NCBI GenBank assembly: GCA_020636155.1
Contig: JACJYM010000002.1
Location: 62,001 to 126,000 of the forward strand
Direction of reading: 5' to 3'
Source of the DNA: Lewinellaceae bacterium
GTDB taxonomy: Bacteria > Bacteroidota > Bacteroidia > Chitinophagales > Saprospiraceae
Length of the DNA: 64,000 nt
The notes beneath the pieces were generated by a model that was not told the DNA's origin, did not search any database, and was given only the letters and a program-made list of their open reading frames with translations. The translations under genes were made by a program, and so were the position numbers. This document shows, in pieces, positions 55,991-64,000 of the stretch (the first letter of the stretch is position 1; every line of letters begins with the position of its first letter).

Positions 55991-56206
55991 TGGTCAGAAA
56001 CATTGCGGCATCGACTTACATCTTATTGTGTACATAATAGCCTCGATAGCGGACCCATCAGTTTATCGATCCACCGCAAGAACTTGGAGCGGCAACATCT
56101 TTGCCTGATTCCACCACGGTGCAACCACCTTGAAGTGAAACCACTCAACCAATCGCTGAAAGCAGCATCAACTTCATCTTCAGTATGGCACGCCTCGATA
56201 GACCCA

Positions 56207-56950
56207 TCAGCCGGGCAGATAGCGGTTAAAGTTCGTGCCCACGGTAAAGGTCGCTGAACAATTGTCGGATTGACCGCATTGGTCAGAAACATTGTAATTT
56301 ACGGTTATCGATCCACCGCAAGAACTTGGAGCGGCAACATCTTTGCCTGATTCCACCACGGTGCAACCACCTTGAGAAGTGAAACCATCCAACCAATCGC
56401 TGAAAGCAGCATCAACTTCATCTTCAGTATGGCACGCCTCGATAGACCCATCAGCCGGGCAGATAGCGGTTAAAGTTGAGCCACTGCCTACTGTGAAAGT
56501 CGCTGAACAATTGTCGGATTGACCGCATTCATCTTCTACTAAATAATTTATTGTTATTGAGCCACCGCAAGAACTTGGAGCATCTACATTAAGCCCTGAT
56601 ACTTCAACAGTGCAACCGCCTTGAGAAGTAAAACCCATCTTCCATAAATCGAAAGCCGCATCAACTTCTACTTGAGTATGACAAGCGTCGATAGAGCCAT
56701 CAGCTGGGCAGATAGCGGTTAATTCAAAAGCCGTACCAACAGTAAAGGTCGCTGAGCAGGCATCGGATTGACCGCATTGGTCAGAAACTGTATAATTTAC
56801 AGTGATTGAGCCACCGCAAGAACTTGGAGCATCAACATTTTTACCAGATTCTACGACGGTGCAACCACCTTGAGAAGTGAAACCCACTCTTCCATGAATC
56901 GAAAGCCGCATTGACTTCATCTTGTGTATGACATGCTTCGATAGAGCCAT
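56207..56950 (-). pseudogene. in-frame fragment of the HYR-like array
   Basis: 247 residues with almost three clean units of the GFTSQGGCTVVESGK subtype. The first 20 or so residues are out of frame relative to the repeat; the true join to the upstream N-terminal segment is a one-to-two base insertion near 56882-56888 (CCACTCTTCCATG where other copies have CCATCTTCCATA). It ends at about 56235 in another shift. Confidence 0.65.
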
Positions 56951-59060
56951 CAGCCGGGCATATAGCGGTTAATTCATCAGCCGTACCCACGGTAAAGGTC
57001 GCTGAACAATTGTCGGATTGACCGCATTGGTCGGAGACTTCATAATTAACAGTAATAGAGCCACCACAATAATCAGGAGCCGAAACATCTTTGCCAGATT
57101 CTATGACGGTGCAACCACCGGAATAAGTGAAACCTGCTAACCAAGTTTGGAAAGCAACATTAACCTCATCTTCAGTATGGCAGGCCTCGATAGAGCCATC
57201 AGCCGGGCAGATAGCAATTAATTCATCAGCCGTGCCCACGGTAAAAGTCGCTGAACAATTGTCGGACTGACCGCATTGGTCAGAGACTTCATAATTAACA
57301 GTAATAGAGCCACCGCAAGAACTAGGAGCATCAGTAGGTAATTCAGAAGCTGAAGGATTACATCCACCATCAAAATTAAAACCACTCAACCAAGTGCTAA
57401 AAGCAGCATCGACTTCATCTTGTGTTAGACATGCATTTAAAGTATTATCCAAAGGACAAATAGCAACCAAGTCATCGGCTGTCGCAACAGTAAATGTGGC
57501 TGAACAATTTTCAGTTTGTCCGCAATCATCAAAAACAGTGTAATTGATTGTAGTTGATCCTCCACATACACTGGGAGGTAAATCAGTTATTTCTTGATCT
57601 GTAACATTACAGCCTCCAGAATATGTAAACCCGTCCTTCCACGTGTTGAAAGCCGCAATTATTTCATCTTCGGTGCTGCAGGCAGGAATTGATTCATTAG
57701 TAGGGCAGAAAATTAGTAATTCAGGTAAATTAATCGTTATCGCTTGGGAACAAGTTTCTATTTCTACGCCATCTGCAAGAAGGTGATAAGTTCTTATAAA
57801 ACTGGCACTTGTGCTTAAATCACTGCATATATTATTATCTCCATCTTCAGTTACATTCATTTCCAAAGTTTGTCCACAAGAAACTATTGAATTAAATACA
57901 TCATCAATATTTGTCAATGCAACAGGAATGGTACAACTTGTCATATTAATATCTGCCAATTCATTACATGTTGCTTGGGGTGAACAACAAGCAGGAGCAT
58001 CTCCAGATTTTGACACCACACAATTTTCATAATTTGGAGGTTGTCCTGTCGACTCATATACATTGAAATTATAATCTACTCCTGCTGGATAAGTCACTAT
58101 TACATATCCCTCAACCACGGGATTAGTGGCACCTAAATTCGTAAATATTAATGGGTCAGGGCTATAAATTATATCAGTTGCTTGTCCTGTCAAATCATTT
58201 ACTAAATAGGTGCCATTATTCCCTTTCAGGTATAATTTTACGGTATAACTTGAGCCATCCTCTGAACATTCGATTTCCATAGGATTATCAGGATCTTCTG
58301 CTAATAAGCAAAAGTTAGCATCCCCGTCACCACATCCATATCTAGCTTTAAAATTAAAACTAAATTGGTTGCCATTGCTTGATAAACAATCATCTGGATC
58401 TGTTCTCCAGACTGCGAGATATAGATTTAATGATAATGGAAAAGTAGGAACTTCAAAATTGACAAAGGTATTGTCAAAATTATTACCACAAGCAAAATAA
58501 CTTAAATCAGAGCAATCACCTGAAAAGCCATTGGATCCTATAGCTTGCGTGGAAACATTTGAATAATACAATGCCCAACCAATTTCGTCATTAGTCACGA
58601 TTTGATATTCATAAGAGGATGAAGTGGGTCTAACATCAAAGTTTAACCAAATTATTTCGCATCCATCTTGTGGATTAGGAATGTCTACTTCGAGACCGGT
58701 ATTTGGCGAATAACAAGGGGTTGAAGATACATCGATATCAACTATAGGATTTGTGGAATCATAGGTACACCCCGGCAAAGGCTCAATACCGGACTGTGTT
58801 TCAGCCGAACTTGAACATTTGATTATTCCTTTATATGGAGCACTATTTGGAGGACTGTCATTCACTGAGCCATCTGGATTCCATGATCCTCCCTGAGTCC
58901 ATCGTTGAGTGCAGTCACATGGGTCGGCTTGTAATATTGAAAATTGAATATCCAGACCGTCAACCTGCACATTATATTTTGACTTAAGGTCTGTTTGAGA
59001 CCATAAGGTAGACGTAATAACACTTAGTGTCATTACTAAAATAACATAAAAGTTTTTCAT
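56841..59060 (-). CDS. N-terminal part of the giant HYR-like protein
   Basis: About 739 residues in frame. The signal peptide is MKNFYVILVMTLSVITSTLW ending at SQ. The frame is open to 59111, but the ATG at 59060 gives a proper signal. Residues 20-460 are a unique Cys-rich region (QADPCDCTQRWTQGGSWNPD, WLNFDVRPTSSSYEYQI, CCSPQATCNELADINMTSC). From about residue 470 the repeats begin, first diverged (FCPTNESIPACSTEDEI), then regular. The frame is lost near 56882, with GFHFSRWLHRRRIW replacing the expected GFTSQGGCTVVESG. A -7 box lies 110 bp upstream. T9SS cargo, extracellular. Confidence 0.82.
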   Translation of the reverse strand: MKNFYVILVMTLSVITSTLWSQTDLKSKYNVQVDGLDIQFSILQADPCDCTQRWTQGGSWNPDGSVNDSPPNSAPYKGIIKCSSSAETQSGIEPLPGCTYDSTNPIVDIDVSSTPCYSPNTGLEVDIPNPQDGCEIIWLNFDVRPTSSSYEYQIVTNDEIGWALYYSNVSTQAIGSNGFSGDCSDLSYFACGNNFDNTFVNFEVPTFPLSLNLYLAVWRTDPDDCLSSNGNQFSFNFKARYGCGDGDANFCLLAEDPDNPMEIECSEDGSSYTVKLYLKGNNGTYLVNDLTGQATDIIYSPDPLIFTNLGATNPVVEGYVIVTYPAGVDYNFNVYESTGQPPNYENCVVSKSGDAPACCSPQATCNELADINMTSCTIPVALTNIDDVFNSIVSCGQTLEMNVTEDGDNNICSDLSTSASFIRTYHLLADGVEIETCSQAITINLPELLIFCPTNESIPACSTEDEIIAAFNTWKDGFTYSGGCNVTDQEITDLPPSVCGGSTTINYTVFDDCGQTENCSATFTVATADDLVAICPLDNTLNACLTQDEVDAAFSTWLSGFNFDGGCNPSASELPTDAPSSCGGSITVNYEVSDQCGQSDNCSATFTVGTADELIAICPADGSIEACHTEDEVNVAFQTWLAGFTYSGGCTVIESGKDVSAPDYCGGSITVNYEVSDQCGQSDNCSATFTVGTADELTAICPADGSIEACHTQDEVNAAFDSWKSGFHFSRWLHRRRIW

Positions 59061-59169
59061 AATTAATAAGTTAAAAGGTTTAAAAATTTGGAATTGTAAG
59101 TTTTTAATCAATTCCTGTCAGACGGCAACCTTTTAAGTGCTTATGGTTTTTTGGTTCAGGTGTTTAAAA

Positions 59170-59177
59170 CAAATTTA
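59170..59177 (-). promoter_or_regulatory. -7 box for the giant HYR-repeat gene
   Basis: CAAATTTA, minus strand TAAATTTG, fits TAnnTTTG and would give a leader of about 105 bases. The paired palindromes at 59201-59235 lie just upstream, where an activator would bind. Confidence 0.5.
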
Positions 59178-59200
59178 CTACACATTTTAAGCAATATTTA

Positions 59201-59235
59201 GAGGAAAATGCCCCGTTTTGTAGGGGAAAATTCCC
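59201..59235 (-). promoter_or_regulatory. paired imperfect palindromes upstream of the giant HYR-repeat gene
   Basis: A 14-bp element GAGGAAAATGCCCC (59201-59214) and a 13-bp element GGGGAAAATTCCC (59223-59235; arms GGGAA and TTCCC) are separated by 8 bp. The centres are 21.5 bp apart, two helix turns. The other T9SS gene has the same arrangement at 63275-63309. Confidence 0.45.
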
Positions 59236-59260
59236 TCTTTTATACAATGGTTGTAAATTT

Positions 59261-59290
59261 TGTATGGGAGAAAATTAATTCTCCCATACA
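59261..59290. terminator. strong palindromic stem-loop after the 59302-63105 gene
   Basis: TGTATGGGAGAA (59261-59272) pairs perfectly with TTCTCCCATACA (59279-59290) around a 6-base AT loop. It begins 12 bp after the stop codon at 59302 on the minus strand. No long T run, but the 12-bp stem should stop or stabilise the transcript. Confidence 0.65.
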
Positions 59291-59301
59291 AATAGATCGG
59301 T

Positions 59302-62300
59302 TTAGTGCTGTATTATCAATTTGGTAAAATAACTCTCAATTTCATTTTGTACTCTTATAATATAAATGCCACTTTTTATAGTTGTAACATCTAGTTTAAT
59401 TTCGTTTCTACCTTTCTTAGCATTGACAAGATCGTGATAAATTATGTTTCCATCAATATCCATTAGACTAAGGTTGATATCGGTCTGATAATCGGTAAGG
59501 ACAATGAGACGACCATTATTCAATACTGGATTCGGGTAAAAACTAATTTTGTCAAACACAGCTTCTTGGTACTCATTATATGATTCAACATCATTCGTAG
59601 GGATGAATATATAACTGCTCTCTTCACATGGCATATTGATTTGGCATAGGTCAAAATTTACACTTATCGAACCCAAAACTCCGGTATATTCACCTTCACT
59701 GAATCCATGACAATCGACACCTAAGTAGCAGTCTGTAGCATTAGAAACGAGTTCATTAATAGTCCATCCTGTCGAAGTAAAATTCAAGATATCTTGATTA
59801 GAACAGAGAATATCTGACAATTGTAGATTTCCTAAATCATTTTGATCGTTGTAAACATTTAAAGTCATGCCTATGATTTGTCTTAACATATTGTCATTGG
59901 CATCATAAGTGACACCACACCAAGTTTTATTGGGTTTATGCTTTGGTTGTCCCGGAAGTATGTAATCAATACACGTTTCAGTTAAACAATATCCTGCAAT
60001 TTGCAATCCCTGTTCTCCGTCACAATCTACACCATAGGTATCAATAATTTGACTCACGGTACCAGTTATCATTCCTTGATTTCCCCACCAACCTACGGTG
60101 TAGGTGCAAAATTCTTCACCACAGGCTTCTATAGGAATAGATGCAGTGCATGGGACACATTCTGTGCCATCAGAACCCATTACTTTGGTTCCATCCTCCG
60201 TGCAAGGGTCACCGTCGTCGCAAGATACTTCATACGTACAAGCTGGGTTGCATGGAGGAATAATTGTTGCCGTGGCTTCTGTTGATTCTGAAGGGCATCC
60301 ATTCTCAGATTCGCATACGACATATACGCTGGTATTTTCATTTAATTCTGCAATATTGTAGGTGGTTCCTCCATTTTGCAATAAGTTATCCATTGCATTA
60401 TACCATAATAGAGTACCACTACATGAACTTGTCACTTCAAGTGTTGCCGATGTTCCCTTACAAGTAATGTCACCTGTTACAATCGGTGCAGCTGGTACCT
60501 CATAAACGGTAGTAGTAAAACTGTCACTACTAGTACAATAATTTCCATCCGTTACCGTAACGCTATATTCTGAATCGAATGGATATGAAATTTCTATGCT
60601 AGAGGAAGTAGCCCCTGTGCTCCACTCAATTGAATTTCCAGAATCTGTGTTAACGGATAATTCTAAAGTTTCATCTTCGCATACGGCTTCTCCCACTATT
60701 TCTAAGTCTGGAAGTGGATTGACAGTATAGGCAAAATCATCCATGCCTTCACATCCCATACCGTTGGAGACAGTGACTGAAATAGAGCCACTCATCGTTG
60801 GTGAGATGGTTATTTGGCTTCCTGTGTCACCATTACTCCAAGTATAGGTATAATCACTATTATCAGGTGTCACAGATAGTTCTATACTACCGCCTATACA
60901 TATCGTAGAATTTCCATCAATATTAGGATAAATTGCATCCATGACTTCGATTGTATAAGTATCAGAATCAGAACAATTCGTTTCTATATCAGTCACTGTT
61001 ACATATACCATTTCACCAGCAGAATATGAATTCATTGAAATGGAAGCTTCATCATCTCCCGTTGACCAAGAATAATTAAAATTGCCCTCATAACTAGTCG
61101 AAACCGAAAGGTTTAATACGTCACCATCACATACCGGATTTCCCATAATTTCTATCACTGGCAGATCATTTACTGTCAAATCTGCACTAGCAACATCGAA
61201 ACAATTATTGCCATCTGTTACGGTGACTGAATAAGATGTAGTTTCGATTGGCGCTACGTCAATACTTGCTGTGGTTGCCTCTGTATTCCAAATATAACTT
61301 GTACCACCTGTGGCTGTTAAAGTTGTGGTTTCTCCAAGACAAATCTCAGTATCACCAGCAATTACTGCAGTCGGAAGAAGATTGACAATGACTGAGACAC
61401 TTGTGCTGGCTTTACAGCCATCCGTATTTGTTACTGTCACGTTGTAGTTCGTTGTCATACTTGGACTTACAGTGATACTTGCCGTGTTTGCTCCTGTATC
61501 CCATACATAACTTGTACCGCCAGCTGCTGTCAAAGTTGTGCTTTCACCATCACATATTTCTAGGTCACCGCTGATGGACGGTGTCGGAAGTGGATTCACA
61601 GTGACTGTTGCACTTGTGTTGGCATTACAGCCATACGTATTTGTTACCGTTACGTTGTAGGTCGCTGTAATACTTGGACTTACAGTGATACTTTCTGTGG
61701 TTTCTCCTGTACTCCATATATAACTTGTACCGCCAGTTGCAGTTAAGGTTGTGCTTTCACCATTACATATTTCTAGATCGCCACTGATGTCTGGTGTCGG
61801 AAGTGGATTCACAGTGACCGTCGCACTTGTGTTGGCTTTACAGCCATTTACATCGGTTACGGTGACACTATAAGGTGTAGTTGAGGATGGATCTACGTCA
61901 ATACTTGCTGTTGTCTCTCCAGTACTCCAATTATAGTTTGTGCCACCACTCGCTATTAAAGTTGTGGATTCTCCAAGACAAATCTCAATATCCCCCGTAA
62001 TAACTGCATTTGGAAGAGGATTGACTGTAACAGAAATAGAACTTTCTTCAGTACATCCATTTGTTCCAGTCACGGTAACACTATATGTTGTGTAGGAAGT
62101 TGGTGAGACTGTGATTTCTGCTGTGGTTTCAGTTGTTGACCATAAGTAGGAGACACCACCACTTGCAGTTAAGGTAGTTGAGTTTCCGTCGCAAATTTCA
62201 TCTTCACCATCTATCTCAATATTCGGTAAATCCAGAATTCCGATAGTAAGCTCTGCCGGTTCAGATTCACAGCCAATATTATTTACACATGTCAAATAAT

Positions 62301-63105
62301 AATGAGTCGTTTCAGTGAGATTAGGTGTATTAAAGTTAGATCCTGTATGTAATAAGTCGGATAAATCTGCATCGCTATACCAATGTATTTCACTTCCTAT
62401 TTCATCACAACCAGATGGGTCAATCGTCGTACTTGATTCATAACAAACATCAAAATCGGAAACTGAAGGTGGATCAGGCAAATCTGGTGTGCCCTGACAT
62501 GGAATACATATTGTACCACTACAGTTTTTTGATAAGACGTCATTAACCGTGCACGGGTCCCCATCATCACAACTGAATTGTGTTAAATCTGTACAAGCTT
62601 CCTCACATGAGGGACCGGCAACAGGAATCAAGACATATTGGTTTCCATATTTTACTAAAATATTCATGGAGTTAGCTGCTGTTTCCCAAACTCCCGGTAC
62701 TTCTAAGGTGAAACAATCGCAATCGCCATTGTTAACCCCGCAGTCAAATTTTATGACTTCTTCCCCTGTCGATCCATCTTGTTGGTAATTGGTGCCTTGA
62801 CATCCAGCAAATGATATAGAGCCATTGTAATCTTCATTATCAAGACATGGGTATGCAATTTCGTCTAGCGCAAACCCCCAATGACTGATAGCATTACCTG
62901 CGACCCCTTGGACACAGTAAGTATATGTGGTGGTACAATTCTCAACCTCATTGCCCACATAATAAACTTTGTGTGGACCCGCAAGATATTCGTTTTCGTA
63001 AATGTCAGGACATAAATCCCCAGACGATTGACTGAATAAATTGGTCGCTAAAATAACTGCATTACAGATTAGCAGCATGGTTAGCTTAGCATAGTTTGTT
63101 TTCAT
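59302..63105 (-). CDS. large T9SS-secreted protein with Ig/PKD-like repeats
   Basis: 1267 residues, intact. The signal peptide is LTMLLICNAVILATNLFSQ. Residues 30-230 are a unique Cys-rich region ending with SCDDGDPCTVND. Residues 290-900 hold about nine Ig/PKD-like units of 75-80 residues, the first five nearly identical (GDLEICNGESTTLTATGG, YIWSTGETTESITVSPS, YNVTVTNTYGCNANTS). Then come a second SCDDGDPCTEDGT segment, a region with WCGVTYDANDNMLRQIIG, and a type A T9SS domain (ISFYPNPVLNNGRLIVL, NISLSLMDIDGN-like, KSGIYIIRVQNEIESYFTKL). Predicted to be a surface adhesin or matrix protein. It follows the same strand and style as the giant repeat gene 241 bp downstream. Confidence 0.9.
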   Translation of the reverse strand: MKTNYAKLTMLLICNAVILATNLFSQSSGDLCPDIYENEYLAGPHKVYYVGNEVENCTTTYTYCVQGVAGNAISHWGFALDEIAYPCLDNEDYNGSISFAGCQGTNYQQDGSTGEEVIKFDCGVNNGDCDCFTLEVPGVWETAANSMNILVKYGNQYVLIPVAGPSCEEACTDLTQFSCDDGDPCTVNDVLSKNCSGTICIPCQGTPDLPDPPSVSDFDVCYESSTTIDPSGCDEIGSEIHWYSDADLSDLLHTGSNFNTPNLTETTHYYLTCVNNIGCESEPAELTIGILDLPNIEIDGEDEICDGNSTTLTASGGVSYLWSTTETTAEITVSPTSYTTYSVTVTGTNGCTEESSISVTVNPLPNAVITGDIEICLGESTTLIASGGTNYNWSTGETTASIDVDPSSTTPYSVTVTDVNGCKANTSATVTVNPLPTPDISGDLEICNGESTTLTATGGTSYIWSTGETTESITVSPSITATYNVTVTNTYGCNANTSATVTVNPLPTPSISGDLEICDGESTTLTAAGGTSYVWDTGANTASITVSPSMTTNYNVTVTNTDGCKASTSVSVIVNLLPTAVIAGDTEICLGETTTLTATGGTSYIWNTEATTASIDVAPIETTSYSVTVTDGNNCFDVASADLTVNDLPVIEIMGNPVCDGDVLNLSVSTSYEGNFNYSWSTGDDEASISMNSYSAGEMVYVTVTDIETNCSDSDTYTIEVMDAIYPNIDGNSTICIGGSIELSVTPDNSDYTYTWSNGDTGSQITISPTMSGSISVTVSNGMGCEGMDDFAYTVNPLPDLEIVGEAVCEDETLELSVNTDSGNSIEWSTGATSSSIEISYPFDSEYSVTVTDGNYCTSSDSFTTTVYEVPAAPIVTGDITCKGTSATLEVTSSCSGTLLWYNAMDNLLQNGGTTYNIAELNENTSVYVVCESENGCPSESTEATATIIPPCNPACTYEVSCDDGDPCTEDGTKVMGSDGTECVPCTASIPIEACGEEFCTYTVGWWGNQGMITGTVSQIIDTYGVDCDGEQGLQIAGYCLTETCIDYILPGQPKHKPNKTWCGVTYDANDNMLRQIIGMTLNVYNDQNDLGNLQLSDILCSNQDILNFTSTGWTINELVSNATDCYLGVDCHGFSEGEYTGVLGSISVNFDLCQINMPCEESSYIFIPTNDVESYNEYQEAVFDKISFYPNPVLNNGRLIVLTDYQTDINLSLMDIDGNIIYHDLVNAKKGRNEIKLDVTTIKSGIYIIRVQNEIESYFTKLIIQH
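60490..62230 (-). repeat. tandem Ig/PKD-like coding repeats, period about 240 bp
   Basis: About nine units; the five between roughly 61.2 and 62.2 kb are highly similar, with TVNPLP linkers and one Cys pair per unit (EIC ... GC). Unlike the neighbouring array, all units stay in frame. Confidence 0.8.
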
Positions 63106-63274
63106 GATTGTGAAAGTAGTTTAGGTTTAATTTAATTATTTCCATTGCAGCAACCTACTTCACAAACAACAACTAAATGATTTTTAACAGGTAACTAATT
63201 CTAAGTTCTTATAAAATTACAGAGTCTAATATACGACAAAACGTTACCTTAAATGTAAAAAATATTGCAAAAAA

Positions 63275-63309
63275 GGGAAAAATCCCCTGCGAATTACCTC
63301 ATTTTAGGT
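63275..63309 (-). promoter_or_regulatory. paired imperfect palindromes upstream of the 59302-63105 gene
   Basis: The 13-bp GGGAAAAATCCCC (63275-63287) and the 14-bp ACCTCATTTTAGGT (63296-63309) are separated by 8 bp with centres 21.5 bp apart. They start 170 bp before the ATG, close to the 141-bp offset of the matching pair at 59201-59235 before its gene. Confidence 0.45.
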
Positions 63310-63410
63310 ATTTAATAAGTTATACCATATTGCAATATGATAGTATATTGTATAGATTTGTAATTTTATGGAATTTCACCTGTAAAAAGTAAACGGAAAC
63401 ATAATTTTCC

Positions 63411-63418
63411 TAATTTTG
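63411..63418 (+). promoter_or_regulatory. -7 box for rbfA
   Basis: TAATTTTG fits TAnnTTTG and lies 25 bp before the ATG at 63444. Confidence 0.5.
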
Positions 63419-63443
63419 TTACTAATCCAATATTTTTATCAAC

Positions 63444-63803
63444 ATGGAATCAAAGCGACAATTACAAGTTTCGTCATTAATAAAGAGACATTTTAGTACA
63501 GTATTGCAAATGGAGGGCAGTTATATCTATGGCAATGCTTTAGTAAGTGTGACCAATATTTATGTGACACCAGATCTTTCAATGGCAAAAATTTATCTCA
63601 GCATTTACAATACCGAGAACAAACAGGAAGTGATATTGATGATGGAAGAACATAAGCATCAGCTGAAACAGAGTCTTGCGGCCAGACTAAGAAAACATAT
63701 CAGACGTATGCCTGATATTGATTTTTATATTGATGATACATTGGATGAAATGTATAAAATCGATGATATGTTTGGTAAGTTGAAGGATGATGGTGAGATG
63801 TAA
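63444..63803 (+). CDS. rbfA: 30S ribosome-binding factor A
   Basis: Helps mature the 3' and 5' ends of 16S rRNA in the small ribosomal subunit. The 119 residues have the KH-like RbfA fold: QLQVSSLIKRHFSTVLQ, ALVSVTNIYVTPDLSMAKIYL and RLRKHIRRMPDIDFYIDDTLDEM. It stands alone here rather than next to infB/nusA, which is usual in Bacteroidota. It converges with the Ppx/GppA gene, 3 bp between stops. Confidence 0.94.
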   Translation: MESKRQLQVSSLIKRHFSTVLQMEGSYIYGNALVSVTNIYVTPDLSMAKIYLSIYNTENKQEVILMMEEHKHQLKQSLAARLRKHIRRMPDIDFYIDDTLDEMYKIDDMFGKLKDDGEM

Positions 63804-63806
63804 TAA

Positions 63807-64000
63807 TTATTGAATTTTTTTAAAATGTTCGATGGCAAGTCCTTCCTTAAGGGCATAAGAACTGATAAGGATATCGCAAGAGTCGAGTTTATTTAATACG
63901 TATTTGATAAGTACAAAAGCAACGACTGCTAGTTTTGCCCTTTCTATTGGAAGTCCGGGCAATTTGATTCTTTCTTCATAGGAGAGTTCTATCACTTGAC
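63807..64000 (-). CDS. Ppx/GppA phosphatase family protein, C-terminal end (5' truncated by window edge)
   Basis: Only the last 64 or so codons are inside the window; the frame stays open to the right edge, so the apparent GTG at 63995 is not the start. The end reads IELSYEERIKLPGLPIERA, VVAFVLIKYVLNKL and ILISSYALKEGLAIEHF, the typical end of exopolyphosphatase / pppGpp phosphohydrolase proteins (IPGLxxxRA ... SxxALKEG). Substrate not decidable from this part. A link with the VTC-domain gene at 11733 through polyphosphate is only a guess. Confidence 0.75.
   Translation of the reverse strand, partial: QVIELSYEERIKLPGLPIERAKLAVVAFVLIKYVLNKLDSCDILISSYALKEGLAIEHFKKIQ

Larger units (their letters stand above)
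49750..56206 (-). pseudogene. degraded middle of the repeat array
   Basis: The roughly 249-bp spacing persists, but units carry many small deletions and some duplicated or scrambled stretches (for example around 52400-52510, where AATATCTTTG and CAACCACCGG words recur out of order). Damage is worst from about 50.45 to 54.1 kb. Between 54.1 and 56.0 kb several full clean units remain, using a second repeat subtype (GFTYSGGCTVVESGKNVEAP, SSCGGSITVNYTVSDQCG). Because unique flanks are unaffected, an assembly or polishing artefact is the simplest reading. Confidence 0.7.
48420..57730 (-). repeat. tandem array of about 37 copies of a 249-bp coding repeat
   Basis: The unit encodes 83 residues with six Cys. 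It runs from LTAICPADGSIEACHTQ through DAAFSDWLAGFDYTGGCTVV and APNYCGGSITVNYSVSDQCG to SDNCSATFTVG. Terminal copies are diverged (SIPACSTEDEIIAAFNTWKD at the start; SVESCLTDQDIAVEFNLWLA at the end), while inner copies are nearly identical, as expected when unequal exchange homogenises the middle. The copy number comes from dividing the span by the period. The domain looks like the HYR-like, four-to-six-Cys extracellular modules of Bacteroidota adhesins. Confidence 0.85.
45195..59060 (-). pseudogene. giant T9SS-secreted HYR-like repeat protein gene, frame broken in the middle
   Basis: Taken as one unit, this is a gene of about 13.9 kb, near 4,600 residues if repaired. It begins with a signal peptide at 59060, has a unique N-terminal region, about 37 Cys-rich repeats, further unique HYR-like domains and a T9SS sorting domain at the end. 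The first 2.2 kb and last 4.4 kb read openly, but from about 56.9 kb to 49.75 kb the frame shifts many times. The best frame pieces are 56207-56840, 55604-55990, 54925-55365, 54122-54724 and 49750-50058. Lesions are small indels inside otherwise near-identical repeats. That fits poor consensus in a repeat array at least as well as true decay. Confidence 0.75.
63106..63443. other. 338-bp divergent intergenic region
   Basis: Holds the upstream region of the minus-strand T9SS gene and the rbfA promoter. No gene is visible. Noted elements are the paired palindromes at 63275-63309 and the rbfA -7 box at 63411-63418. A TAACGTTTTG on the minus strand (63237-63250 region) resembles a -7 box with the wrong internal spacing. 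Confidence 0.6.

Noticed and set aside
48420..57730. Long regular periodicity that could suggest a CRISPR array
   Set aside because: The period is 249 bp, units are coding and alike along their whole length, and there are no short repeats with unique spacers.
59061..59111. Earlier start for the giant HYR-like gene at 59111
   Set aside because: It would place 17 polar and mixed residues before the signal peptide; the ATG at 59060 starts a normal signal sequence.
1..64000. tRNA, rRNA and riboswitch genes
   Set aside because: No cloverleaf with a T-arm GTTCRA motif, no rRNA-like stretch and no recognisable riboswitch core was seen by eye, though an automatic scan could still find a divergent one.

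Overview
The window is a chromosome segment from an AT-rich member of the Bacteroidota, most likely a Saprospiria-type marine or wastewater bacterium (inference). The evidence: two very large secreted proteins end in type IX secretion (T9SS) sorting domains with HYR-like or PKD/Ig-like repeats. Many promoters fit the Bacteroidota -7 box TAnnTTTG, and Shine-Dalgarno sites are scarce. There is a TonB-dependent receptor, and the small conserved proteins (DUF3467, MbnP-like, DUF4349, YtxH/holin-like trio) are typical of the phylum. I saw no rRNA, tRNA or CRISPR array.

Bases 1-33.3 kb are mostly ordinary chromosome. They hold topoisomerase IV (parC cut by the left edge, then parE), a methyltransferase, a PspC-like protein and a DMT-type permease. 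A tightly coupled DUF4956 / CotH-like / VTC-domain operon follows at 8.2-12.3 kb. Next come galE-cca and cysQ-glycosyltransferase, transcribed divergently from a 36-bp gap. Purine genes purK-purE head a minus-strand run through a serine hydrolase, a SUI1/YciH factor and a TonB-dependent receptor, with dihydroorotase divergent. A MOSC protein, a 1602-residue TamB-like protein, an MbnP-like lipoprotein and mnmE complete the block.

Directly after mnmE (33.3-39.9 kb) lies an accessory defence-like cassette. In order it holds a decayed HTH regulator, a YhcG/DUF1016 PD-(D/E)XK protein, a nuclease-methyltransferase fusion broken by one frameshift in an A tract, a 48-residue bL12-C-terminus-like protein, an HsdS-type specificity subunit and a Fic protein with its own palindrome-overlapped promoter. 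There is no HsdR helicase, so the layout resembles Type IIB (BcgI-like) restriction-modification more than classical Type I.

From 40 to 43.3 kb there is a minus-strand set of envelope and redox genes: the YtxH/holin-like trio, DUF1223, a redoxin and msrA. A complete IS256-family element (43535-44917) follows, with 24-bp inverted repeats and a perfect 8-bp target duplication.

The right part (45.2-63.1 kb) is dominated by two giant minus-strand T9SS cargo genes. The first spans about 13.9 kb and carries roughly 37 copies of a 249-bp Cys-rich repeat. Its two ends read cleanly, but the middle (about 49.75-56.9 kb) is riddled with small indels, either assembly error or decay. The second gene (59302-63105) is intact with Ig/PKD-like repeats. 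Both have a pair of small imperfect palindromes about 140-205 bp upstream of their starts with the same 21.5-bp centre spacing, suggesting shared control. rbfA and the end of a Ppx/GppA phosphatase gene close the window.
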